Assembly (NCBI GenBank): GCA_022266195.1
Contig: WHVY01000003.1
Location: 5,890,001 to 5,954,000, forward strand
DNA length: 64,000 bases
Reading direction: 5' to 3'
DNA from: Tetranychus cinnabarinus
Taxonomy: Eukaryota > Arthropoda > Arachnida > Trombidiformes > Tetranychidae
The notes beneath the pieces are model-generated. The model was not told the DNA's origin. It ran no database searches and saw only the letters and a list, made by a program, of their open reading frames with translations. Each line of letters begins with the position of its first letter. The first letter of the stretch is position 1. A program made the position numbers and the translations under genes. Positions 11,525 through 21,088 of the stretch are shown here, piece by piece.

Positions 11525-11632
11525 CCAGCAAGTAGGACTTGGCGAGATCGAACGCTAACCCCAAGATGAACACTCAACATAGCGGTCTTATCGAAAGTGA
11601 TAACCATTAGGTTACACTTCTTGTATCTCAGA
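11525..11632 (-). repeat. tRNA-like sequence, probable SINE head or tRNA pseudogene
   Basis: Read on the minus strand, this resembles a degenerate tRNA. There is a near-complementary acceptor (CAAGAAG with CTTG...), a D-arm TAAC/GTTA enclosing CTAATG, an A-box-like TAACCTAATGG, and a B-box-like GTTCGATCTC about 50 nt further on. CACTT/GAGTG could form an anticodon stem, but the loop would be 19 nt, and the T-stem does not pair properly. RNA polymerase III promoter boxes with a broken cloverleaf are what tRNA-derived SINE heads look like. I see no second copy in this window. Confidence 0.45.
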
Positions 11633-11752
11633 GGGACAATACCAATTCCAAGCGCTAGTTATAGCATTATTAGTGTATTATTACCTTGAATCTTAATCTT
11701 AATTTTTGTAAAATTAAAAAATCGTTTTCTTACTTGATTGATCAAAACTTTT

Positions 11753-11763
11753 GTGGCGCCATC
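11753..11763 (-). promoter_or_regulatory. GATGGCGCCAC element upstream of the SWSAP1-like gene
   Basis: On the minus strand this reads GATGGCGCCAC, about 150 bp before the ATG at 11914. The core GATGGCG resembles YY1-type and insect CTCF-type sites. AGATGGCG also occurs in the NRDE2/VPS11-like promoter (45348-45355) and at 24419-24427. The functional assignment is inference from similarity of the core. Confidence 0.3.
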
Positions 11764-11913
11764 AAGTGGTCATTGCCCCCTCAGTAAAATTCAAAGCTTA
11801 AGCTTTTATTTTTGATAATTTCTCTTGCATTGTTATCACTTTATGTTGTTATCACTTGATGTTGTTTATTTCAATTGTTTATTCATTGTTTCGTTATATT
11901 ATTAATTGTCAAT

Positions 11914-12636
11914 ATGGACATGTGTAGTTTAATGTTTCCAGCCAGCTATCCAGAGATGAAAGAATGTAAAAGTTTATTAATGGTCGGTGGTGCAAGTACA
12001 TGTAAAACGAGTTTACTTCTCCAAATGGCTTGTAGTTTAAGCTATCAGTATTGTAAAAAATTCAACAATGACGATTGTACAGTTATGTTCATTAGTAATT
12101 ATAAATTGTCCAATTTACCATTCCATGTACATCGGATGCCGCCATTTAATTCAACATCAGCTAAAAATATTTCCGTACAATACCTGGAAACATATTCAGA
12201 TTTAATAGCTCATCTTGCGAATCTTTTTAGTCATGCCTCTAAAGTTACCGGTATAATTATTGATGGTATTGACGCTTATCTGAAGACAATCGATGAAAAA
12301 AAGGATGGAACTTACAAAGATTGTTTAACGAAACTATTTGGTCTTTTAGTTGACATTGGTGGACATTACTCTTCACGAGAAGAAACTTTCGAAATCGGTG
12401 ATACCTGTCCAGTTATGTGTTCATTTGACTGTGAAATTGAAAATGTAAATGAACGTACTTTGGTAAACTCATTGGGTTTACATTTTTTTGATCAAATAGT
12501 AAATATTGAGCCCTGTAACATTTTTGGAAGCAAGGAAGGATTCAAAATGATTGATACTTCAGAGAATGGCATTTATTATTTTGTAGAAGATGGTCAAATA
12601 TATTTACATCGAATAACCAAGAAAATTAAAGAATAA
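11914..12636 (+). CDS. Small RecA-like ATPase, SWSAP1-like (RAD51-paralogue type)
   Basis: A single exon of 240 residues. The ATG at 11914 is used because the frame's earlier start is only a TTG. A P-loop-like motif G25-G-A-S-T-C-K-T32 sits close to the N-terminus, followed by a SLLLQMA helix. Walker B is IIIDGID with the Asp at residue 117. Size, N-terminal P-loop and lack of an extra DNA-binding domain fit SWSAP1 (229 residues in human). SWSAP1 partners the SWIM protein SWS1 to support RAD51 filaments in homologous recombination. The last glycine of Walker A is replaced by Cys (C30), which may weaken nucleotide binding. The assignment is by architecture rather than strong sequence memory. 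Another small RecA-fold ATPase remains possible. Confidence 0.6.
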   Translation: MDMCSLMFPASYPEMKECKSLLMVGGASTCKTSLLLQMACSLSYQYCKKFNNDDCTVMFISNYKLSNLPFHVHRMPPFNSTSAKNISVQYLETYSDLIAHLANLFSHASKVTGIIIDGIDAYLKTIDEKKDGTYKDCLTKLFGLLVDIGGHYSSREETFEIGDTCPVMCSFDCEIENVNERTLVNSLGLHFFDQIVNIEPCNIFGSKEGFKMIDTSENGIYYFVEDGQIYLHRITKKIKE

Positions 12637-12769
12637 TATTTACCATTGAATGCCAATTTGTTTCAAGAATAATTGATTCTTTTTCATTAAACATTTGTAT
12701 TCAATTACATTGTACATTATTTGATTGTTCGCGCGAATTGTAGCTTTATTATGATATATCGAGAGAAAA

Positions 12770-12793
12770 TATCGATACATCAAAATATCGATA
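12770..12793 (+). promoter_or_regulatory. Two TATCGATA (DRE) sites upstream of Drosha
   Basis: Perfect palindromic TATCGATA octamers at 12770-12777 and 12786-12793, with a related ATATCGAGA just before them, lie 145-170 bp upstream of the Drosha ATG. In insects this octamer is the DNA-replication-related element bound by DREF (and overlapped by BEAF-32) at housekeeping promoters. Two exact copies in 24 bp is far above expectation. Use of DREF in a mite is inference. Confidence 0.6.
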
Positions 12794-12914
12794 GTAATAC
12801 AAAAACATTTAAAAACACTAGATTCAAAGATGGATCGTGTTTTTTCTTGATAATTACATTTTGATATTTTTTTGTTATATTTCTTTCTTTTTATGTTGAT
12901 TATTATTTAACAAG

Positions 12915-12956
12915 AATGCCAAAAAGGCTGTTCAATCATGAGTCAACCGGTTCGTG
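12915..12956 (+). promoter_or_regulatory. Short uORF overlapping the Drosha start codon
   Basis: ATG at 12915 opens a 13-codon frame (MPKRLFNHESTGS) that ends at TGA 12954-12956, in a different frame from Drosha and overlapping its ATG. If the transcript starts upstream, scanning ribosomes meet this ATG first, so it could damp Drosha translation. An AG at 12912-12913 could instead be a splice acceptor, and the transcript start is unknown. Confidence 0.4.
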
Positions 12957-15900
12957 ATCGAAGAAAGCTCGTTGATCGATCTCAACGAGTCAAAGTTTAT
13001 GAAAAACAATCAGTGCTTGAACAGTTGATGTTGAAAAAATTTTCATCTGTAAAATGCTCAAATGCTGATGTTTCCATCTTCTCTACTCAAACGAAAGAAC
13101 TTGAGAATCGGTTTGAAAGTGAGCTGCTAACTCGAGCTTCTAAAATCATTGCAAGTAAACCCAACTTTGTTTTACCACCAAGAAAAACAAAGCTTCACAA
13201 ACCTCACCATGTTTGCTCGGAATCTCCACTTTCATCTTCATCCTGTTCATCATCTTCATGCAGCTCAGATGAGGATGAAGAAAATACAGCCTTTGAAGAG
13301 CTTGAGAGGAAAAAGTTGCACCCATGGAGATTGCATGAAGAGCTTTGGTTTAACGATCCCGGTGAAATGAATGATGGTCCTCTTTGTAGGTGCAGTGCAA
13401 AAGCTAAAAGATCCGGTATACGGCATGGCATTTATCCAGAAGAAAAAATTTTTCATTGTCAACTCGACTCAAACAACGCTGATCATCTATATCATTACCG
13501 GTTGAATATTAGTCCACTTACAAATTATATATCAAAATTTCCTACTACGATAGAGCACGAAAATAATGAGTACTTATTTGAAGGTTTCTCAATTTTATCT
13601 CATTCTCCGATTCTCAACTATCCACCCTGCAAATTGATTCGATTTAATATTGAGTACACCATAACTTTAGTCGAGGAAGAATTTCCGTCTAATTTTTCCG
13701 TTCGGAGTGTTGAAATGATTACAGAATACATATTTAAAGAGATTTTAGAATTGGTCGATTTAAATTGGCATTCATCTAACGGTACCTCTGATTCCAAAGG
13801 ATGTCCACAATTTCATCTGTTTCCACGATTCTCAAGACACGTTGATGATGATGGTAAAGAACTGTTATCTCTCAACGCAGTAATGAACTACCTATTAGCG
13901 CAGAGTGGAGAATTGATTAAAGAATCTGACCTGAAAAAAATTCAATCAATGAATGACTCTGAGTGGCTCGACTTTGTAGATACAGTCAGGGGTATGATCG
14001 TAACATTTCCAGGAATGAAACCATGCTCTTTGCGAGTAGACCAAATTGATAAAAACAATGCTGTTACAAATGGTGATAGTGGCTCTAGTGAGACGAAAGC
14101 TGAAGATGATGGATTTCCTGTTATAGTTCATTTTGGGATAAGGCCACCTCAGCTCAGTTATGCCGGAAACCCAAAGTATCAGAAAGCTTGGAGAGATTAT
14201 GTTAAATTTCGACACTTACTCGCAAACAAACCCAAAGTTAGCTACTGTGATAGGCAAACACTGCTACAAAAAGAAGAAAAACTTCAGGACATGAGAACCA
14301 AAAATGATCTTAAGCGTGATGTTACAGTTGTAATTAGTAGCAAAGGTTTTCACAAAACTGGAATTTTTTGTGATGTTATTCAACACGCTCTTTTAATTCC
14401 TGTCGTCATTTGTCATTTACGATTCCACCAATCACTCGCCCATTTAGAAGAAATTTTAGGTTATCCATTCAAGGATCGTTACCTTTTACAATTAGCCTTA
14501 ACTCATCCTTCTTATCGTGAAAATTTTGGTACCAATCCTGATCATGCTAGAAATGCCTTGACTAATTGTGGAATCCGCCAACCTCATTATGGAGATCGTC
14601 GAGTTCACTTCATGAATACCCGTAAACGAGGAATAAATATGTTAATAAATATTATGTCTCGGTTTGGTTGTCCAGAAGAGACAGCTTCCAATATTAACCA
14701 CAATGAGCGACTCGAGTTTTTAGGTGATGCAGTGGTCGAGTTTCTCTCATCAATACATTTATATTTCATTTTCCCTGACCTAGAAGAGGGTGGTCTAGCG
14801 ACTTACAGAGCGGCAATCGTACAAAATCAACATTTAGCTGTGCTTGCCAAAAAACTTCAACTTGAAAAATACATGCTTTATGCTCATGGATCAGATTTAT
14901 GTCATGATATTGAGCTTCGCCATGCTATGGCAAACTGTTTTGAAGCTTTAATGGGTGCTCTTTTCCTTGATGGCGGAATCAAAGAGGCAGATCAAGTTTT
15001 TTCGAACACCTTATTCAAAGATGAACCGGATCTCTATGAAGTTTGGATTAGTTACCCTCCCCATCCTTTGCAACAACAAGCTTCTGGTGGTGATAGAATG
15101 TATTTGAAAGCAGTTCCTCGATTACAAGAACTACGAGAATTTGAGGAAATGATTGGTATCGAATTCACACACATTCGCCTTCTGGCTCGTGCCTTTACTC
15201 ATCGATCTGTAGGATTCAACAATTTAACTCTTGGCTCTAATCAAAGAATGGAATTTCTTGGCGATACAGTTTTACAATTAGTTGCCTCTGAATATTTATA
15301 CAAGTATTTTCCGGAGCATCATGAAGGTCATTTATCATTGCTTAGAAGCTCACTTGTTAACAATAAAACTCAAGCAGTTGTCTGTGATGATCTGGGAATG
15401 ACTCGCTTTGCTGTTTTTAATTATGCCAAAGGAGAATTGAAAACTAAAGATCGAGCTGATTTATTAGAAGCTTTCTTAGGGGCTCTTTACGTTGATAAAG
15501 GCCTCGAATATTGTAGACGATTTTGTGAAGTTTGTTTCTTCCCACGACTAGAAGATTTTATCATGAATCAAGACTGGAATGATCCGAAATCAAAATTACA
15601 ACAATGCTGCTTGACTTTAAGGTCAATCGATGGCGGTGAACCTGATATTCCTATCTATAAGTTAGTAATTTGTTTTTTAAAAACACTTTCTATAACTTAC
15701 ATGATATCTAATTTTATTTCATCTATTTTTTCAACAGAGTAATTGAAAGCTTAGGTCCAACTAATACCAGAGTTTACAAGGTTGCCGTATATTTTAGAGA
15801 CAAAAGATTAGCCACTGGAAAAGGACATAGCATTCAAGAAGCTGAAATGGACGCAGCTTCAAATGCTCTAGACAATGCTAAAGGTAACATGATGACTTTT

Positions 15901-16013
15901 GATGATTTTGAACGCCAATGTAATAATTTGTCTTTTAATTTCTTTGTCTATTAGGTTTATTCCCTCAGCTTAATCATCAACGTCGTGTGATGGAACGAAG
16001 TTTCAAGACATGA
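12938..16013 (+). CDS. drosha: Drosha, class 2 ribonuclease III (pri-miRNA processing)
   Basis: Three exons, 12938-15660, 15738-15883 and 15955-16013, with introns of 77 and 71 bp, encode 975 residues. Drosha pairs with Pasha/DGCR8 in the nucleus to crop primary microRNA hairpins. The central domain and linker are followed by RNase IIIa (from LTHPSY near residue 523, with ERLEFLGDAVVEF near 590 and FEALMGALFLDGG near 668). RNase IIIb has NQRMEFLGDTV near 768 and LLEAFLGALYVD near 840. A dsRNA-binding domain spans about 906-960 across the introns and ends FPQLNHQRRVMER. Catalytic acidic residues of both RNase III domains are present. The protein is about 400 residues shorter than human Drosha because it lacks the Pro-rich and Arg/Ser-rich N-terminus. 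Overlapping uORF at 12915-12956. AATAAA at 16198-16203. Confidence 0.95.
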
Positions 16014-16455
16014 AATTCCAAATGACAAAGACACATTTCGATCATGTTCATCTATCTCTACCAGTCAATGCCATAATGATACTTTTTTTCACTCAAATGA
16101 AGTTTTTTCATTGATTTTTTTAATAATTTTGTTGATAATCGACTTGTTTTATGCTTTTTTCAACTTAGATCTGATTTCAATTGAGCTCAGATTATTTAAT
16201 AAAAGACAATTCTGTTCAACTCATGACATTTTAATAATCAACTGATTTATCTGCCATTTATGCACTTGCGTCATTTTGTTATCATGGTTGATTGCCGATT
16301 TTTAACATGAACATGATGAATAAGTGTTTATACCTAAGTGAGTTTGAGTATTTATAGTTATCAAGCAATGCTACAGTCGTGGACTAAAATAGATAGTTTT
16401 CCTTTAGAAATCTATTTTTTCATATCCGCGAACTTTTTATTCAGTCAAATTAATT
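16014..16455. other. Drosha 3' flank
   Basis: Contains the Drosha poly(A) signal at 16198-16203. Nothing else supportable before the lectin-associated repeat starts at 16456. Confidence 0.4.
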
Positions 16456-17683
16456 AAGTAAACCAATCTTACCAGAAAGAAACAATTCAATAAATATGAT
16501 TAAGATGCAAGATCAATGGTCAAACTAAAAGCAAAAGCATTAAATTGACTTAAAAGTTCGTAAAACTCTAAACCAAAAAGACTAAACACTAAAAGACGTT
16601 TTTAAACAATTGAAACCAGCAATTAAGGTTGTTAAAACAAACCCAAATCAACAAAACTATCACATTTACATCCACAAATTGAAAACAAATTGAAACAAAT
16701 GGGCAAAATCGCGTAGATTTGTTTAATTCAAATTACAAATTACAAATTAAGACTCTGTTGGCTTGAAGGCACATAAAAACTGAGTCCATAAGTGCTTTAA
16801 AATTTTCTCTGATGACAATCCATTACAATAAAAACACCAAATGTCTTATTCTATAATTTAATATAACCTGAACCTTTTTGCATCAATTTAACCTTTTCGC
16901 GATTCCCTCTTGCAATTCCAGCAAGTCCTTCCCAGTTATGCTGTATGCTTAAAATTATATCTTTACCACAAGGCAAAATGTTATTAATTTGATTCTCCTT
17001 TGTTTCGACTGTACCTGTTGACAAAAGGGCGAAAAGTTAATGTTGTTAAATCAAAGGATCATTGGACAAACAAAAAGCCAAAAGGTTAACCAAATATCAA
17101 GGATAACGAGGTTAATAGAAATTTACCTTCATTTTGCTGTTTATTTATTGGGACTTGGCAAATGAAAGCGTTCCTGGCTTCACATGAAATATCATTCCAA
17201 TGATAATGATCACCAGTTGAACCAAAACCTTTGGACGCATATTTAAACTTATTACGGATCTCAACACAATCCTGATCAGAGAAACCGTCATCACTCGGTT
17301 GTTTGCCGTATTTAATGTTACTTCCCATCTTTTGCCAACCAGTAAACCAATCTAACCAGAGCGAAACAATTCAAAATACGATTAAAGTACAAGATCAATG
17401 GTCAAAATACAAGCGAAAGCATTAAAATTGACGTAAAAGTTCGTAAAACTTCAAACAAAAAAGACTAAACACTAAAAGACTTTAATAAACAGTCTGAAAC
17501 AATGCATAAGGTTGTTAAAACAAACCCAAACCAACACAACTATCACATTTACACACATATTGAAAACAGATTGAAATAAATCGGCAAATTAGGCTAAATA
17601 TTAATTTCTCTCGAATTAAGACTATGTTGGTTTGAATGGACATAAAAACTGAGTCCATAAGTGCTTTTAAAAAGTTTCTCTGA
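16456..17683 (-). repeat. Direct duplication flanking the C-type lectin exons
   Basis: Copy A (16456-16812) and copy B (17341-17683) are about 80-85% alike by eye and in the same orientation. Copy B is the intron directly upstream of the lectin exon on the minus strand. Copy A is the same intron plus the first 13 bp of the exon, lying just beyond the lectin 3' end. This is the signature of a tandem gene duplication whose second unit is truncated within the exon. A third, inverted copy occurs at about 18675-19018. Confidence 0.7.
16851..17351 (-). CDS. C-type lectin domain, C-terminal part (partial gene)
   Basis: Two exons: 17351-17127 and 17014-16851. The first reads DWFTGWQKMGSN, then QPSDDGFSDQDCVEIR, then HWNDISCEARNAFICQVP. 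This is the second half of a C-type lectin fold, with the CVEI, WND and C-x-x-x-x-x-x-x-C pattern of the calcium/sugar site. The second exon carries the reading frame on to TAG 16853-16851. Splice sites are intact and the frame is open, with phase 1 at both junctions. No exon encoding the N-terminal half of the domain or a signal peptide could be found; upstream lies the palindrome centre. It may be the 3' end of a gene with a distant first exon, or a relic of one. C-type lectins bind glycans, often in immunity or gut. Confidence 0.6.
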
Positions 17684-19007
17684 CCGAAAGTCAGCGAGCA
17701 AATCGAGTTCAAAGTTGAAACTTCGATTGCTTTTTGTACAGTTATGGAAGTAGATTTTTTCGTCAAACTTCTCTTACTTATGTAATTTTTAGTGGCCAAC
17801 AATAAAATGAACTTATTTTGAGAAATATAATTTTCGATTTTGTGTAAAACGGGTTAGTTCGATTTTAATTTAAACCGACTTATTTCGGTGACAGTAAAAG
17901 TTAGAGAGCTGAAACTTATTATGTGTGTGTGCATATTGTTGGCCCACACTGAGGATTGAATACTTTTTTCAATATATCAACAGTTCTCTTGGTTTTGGCC
18001 ATTGGCCTTAACACTCTAAGTCTCAATATTTCGAGAATGGTAGCACATGGAACTATCATTTTTTAATTAATCATTAGATTTTATTATGAGCTATAATGTA
18101 TTAAAAAAATAAAATCATTCAAGATCCAACAAAAAAAGTTATAGCATTATATTATTTATGTGTCAAATGCGAAACTTGATTTATAAAGTTAAATGGTTAC
18201 TCAAACGCAAATGGTTATAAATGAATTAGCGCACATTTCATTTGGAATTAAGTTATATAATATTGTAGCCAATAAGAAAATCTAATGATTAGTTAAAGAA
18301 TGGTGACTGTAGTTGATACCATGTTCGAAATACTGAGTCTCAAAGTTTTTAGTTCAAATGCCAAAATCAGGAAAACTGTTCATTTATCGAGAAACGTATT
18401 TCATCCATGATATTTGGCAACAATTTTTGAGCCGGAACAATCATTTTCAAATCTCTGAATTTTAAGGTCACAGAAATAAGTCAGTTTAAACGAAAATCAA
18501 ACTAAGTTGTTTTACACAAAATCGAAAATTATATTTCTCAAAATAAGTTCATTTTATTGTTGGCCACTAAAAATTACATAAGTAAGAGAAGTTTGACGAA
18601 AAAATCTACTTCCATAACTGTACAAAAAGCAATCGAAGTTTCAACTTTGAACTCGATTTGCTCGCTGACTTTCGGTCAGAGAAACTTTTTAAAAGCACTT
18701 ATGGACTCAGTTTTTATGTCCATTCAAACCAACATAGTCTTAATTCGAGAGAAATTAATATTTAGCCTAATTTGCCGATTTATTTCAATCTGTTTTCAAT
18801 ATGTGTGTAAATGTGATAGTTGTGTTGGTTTGGGTTTGTTTTAACAACCTTATGCATTGTTTCAGACTGTTTATTAAAGTCTTTTAGTGTTTAGTCTATT
18901 TGGTTTGAAGTTTTACGAACTTAAACGTGAATTTTAATGCTTTCGCTTGTATTTTGACCATTGATCTTGAATTTTAATCGTATTTTGAATTGTTTCGCTC
19001 TGGTTAG

Positions 19008-19257
19008 ATTGGTTTACTGGCTGGCAAAAGATGGGAAGTAACATTAAATACGGCAAACAGCCGAGTGATGACGATTTCTCATAGCAGAGGTTGATTTGAC
19101 TTAAACTAACCAAATTTTGGACCTTGTCTATTATTTAATTAACATTCAATGAAACTAAAACGTTAGATAATGAATGGCTTGCTGGAATTGCAAGAGAGGG
19201 AATCGCGAAAAGGTTAAATTGATGCAAAAAGGTTCAGGTTATATTAAATTATCGAAT
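19008..19257 (+). pseudogene. Inverted, disrupted copy of the C-type lectin exons
   Basis: The acceptor and first 60 bp of the lectin exon are repeated here in the opposite orientation, but the frame hits TAG at 19082-19084 (DDDFS then stop). The Cys/WND part is deleted. A piece of the last exon (from about 19187) carries a 2-bp AG insertion that shifts the frame. This copy cannot make a lectin domain. Confidence 0.75.
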
Positions 19258-19285
19258 AAGACATTTGTTGTTTTTATTGTAATGG

Positions 19286-20037
19286 TTAACAAATTTTCTG
19301 TTTATCAAAGCATTTTTACAAATTAGAATGTGTTTTTGGTTGAATTGACAAGGAAAAATCAACTTAATCAACTGATTCATGAACTTAATAGTAAATTGAA
19401 AAGAAACTCAACATCTAATTTATCTTCTTTTCTCTCTCTTCCAGTTCATCTCTATTTTCTGTACACATCAATCCACATCCCTAATGATCCATCGCCACCA
19501 ATGATTATAATATCCATTGGTTGGTTAAAAAAGTTAAATGAACTGAATCAAGTGTAAATTGTTACAATCATCAATTTGTTAGATTTCCTTGTTTATATTT
19601 TGTTCATAATGTTACCAGAGGTACTACAGAGTGACTATTATAACTTTATAAGGCTCTCTAACTTGGCTCTTACTGTTAACCCATTTTTATATCAACTTAT
19701 TATATTATATTATTCAATTTTCAAAATCATTCTGTCTTACTGTGTGTCAAAAATGTGTTGATACATTTTAATCAAATCTGTTAACAGTCAATAATCAGAT
19801 CATTTTCCGTTTGGAGTTAGCATTTTATTAAGTGATGAAAATTGTGATCATTTTAAAACAAAACATTACAGTAAAATTTTTCATTGATCAGCAATCTGTG
19901 TTTATTTACAGATGAAATTTATGTGTAAAAAAATAATATGAAAACAACAAAAATACAACTCAAATACTCCACACTCTTGTCTGCTTAACTTTAATCTTAT
20001 TCATTAAGATTAACAAGAAACTGCTGCGATCATGGCT
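19286..20037. other. Intergenic region, no gene seen
   Basis: Two short open stretches (about 19330-19760) lack any recognisable protein, splice context or ATG-led coding signal. No further feature supported. Confidence 0.35.
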
Positions 20038-20500
20038 GATCGCAAGTTTCTTTTAACCACCCATGCTAACCGTGCTAAGCTTCTTTTCACGGTATTTTCC
20101 ACCACCGAATTTAACACATCCGCCAGATCAACCAAATCAAACATCACTTTTTGTCCACCAAATTGTCCAACACTTTCATTCGCCGCTTTAGAGTGGCTTT
20201 TTTCCACCACATTTCCAAACAATTTTTTATAAGATTATCCACCACCCAAATCCACCAAATTTTTGACCACTTCTTGGGATATGATGGTGATTAATAGTGG
20301 ATGTGTTAGATGAGTGATAATCTTATAAAATATGGTTTGAAAATGGGCCCGAAAAAAGTGGTGAAAAATTCAGTGAACAATTTTTTGAGAAAAGTCTCTT
20401 TAAAAAGTGATGATGTTTGATCTGGCTGATTCGGTGGATGTGGTAGATTAGGTGGTAGACAATACGGTGAAAAGGCCGTGAAAAGACGGTAAAAAAGGTG
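20038..20500. repeat. Diverged inverted repeat, possible old MITE
   Basis: The left arm (about 20038-20238) is complementary to the right arm (about 20308-20500) at roughly 70-75%, around a 70-bp spacer. Shared blocks include GATAATCTTATAAAA, GTGATGTTTGAT(T/C)TGG and GTGAAAAG. The right arm and the complement of the left are rich in GGTGG/GTGGTGG. Ends and target duplications are not clear. I see no protein. Confidence 0.55.
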
Positions 20501-21088
20501 GAGGAAAAAGCTGGTCACCTCTTTACTCTTTACTCAAAAAACAAAAGTTTTACATAAAATCCTGGTCTAACAATGAACCATAAACCTGAATAACAAAAAA
20601 GTTTTTCCCCCTCACTCAATGTTATTGAATACGGATTCTACAGTTTTTCCCCCACCCTCTATTTTCATGAATTTCTCAGAGATCTGAATTCTGATGTGAG
20701 GTTTCCTATTTTTCGTGGATGTAGTTGAACTCGCGCTTTCATGCTGTGTAATTTTTATTCTTAGAACCCGCTCAGTTTGGCCACAATCTTGACACAAAAA
20801 TTTGATACATTGACTTTATATATTGTGTAGATTATTGGATTTCTCATTTTAACTCCTTGTTTGTTTGGGATTTTGTACTTTTAGTTTCTTCATTTCGTCT
20901 TTAACAAAAGATGTAATTAAATGATAATAAATTAGCATCAAGATTCAACCAGAGAATCTTCATAAGAGCCTGATTCAACAAACTCTTCAATCTCTTCAAT
21001 TGCTTGGTGATCCAATTTGTCCGATAAACACATTTGAATCATAATAAATTTTTTTCAGACCATTATCTTAATGGTATGAGTACTGAAA

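Larger units (their letters stand above)
16820..19285. repeat. 2.5-kb palindrome (inverted duplication) of a lectin locus
   Basis: The left arm 16820-18099 and right arm 18264-19285 are reverse complements around a 164-bp centre. Identity is uneven. 17515-17802 and 18557-18844 are identical over 288 bp, whereas the inner arms (about 17835-18099 against 18264-18530) are only about 70-75% alike. The right arm has lost the part matching about 16925-17270. A frame of 95 codons in the identical block appears on both strands only because of the symmetry. Recent gene conversion of part of an older inverted duplication would explain the gradient. Confidence 0.8.

Noticed and set aside
11525..11632. 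A functional tRNA gene
   Set aside because: The T-stem does not pair and the anticodon loop would be far too long. Only the promoter boxes and some stems survive.
15661..15742. Drosha frame reading on past 15660 to a stop at 15742
   Set aside because: This is read-through of a 77-bp intron. Splicing at 15661/15737 restores the conserved dsRNA-binding domain.
17515..18844. A 95-codon frame occurring identically on the minus strand (17515-17802) and plus strand (18557-18844)
   Set aside because: Identity is due to the palindrome arms. It lies in the intron or upstream part of the lectin locus, has no known protein features, and is not needed to explain any transcript.
20615..20815. Minus-strand open stretch with a C-x6-C-x2-C pattern (QCIKFLCQDCGQTERV) ending FNNIE
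   Set aside because: No in-frame ATG before the cysteines, a stop just upstream, no clear acceptor. It lies in the probable 3' flank of the LIV-1 ZIP gene. Might be a stray exon, but not supportable.
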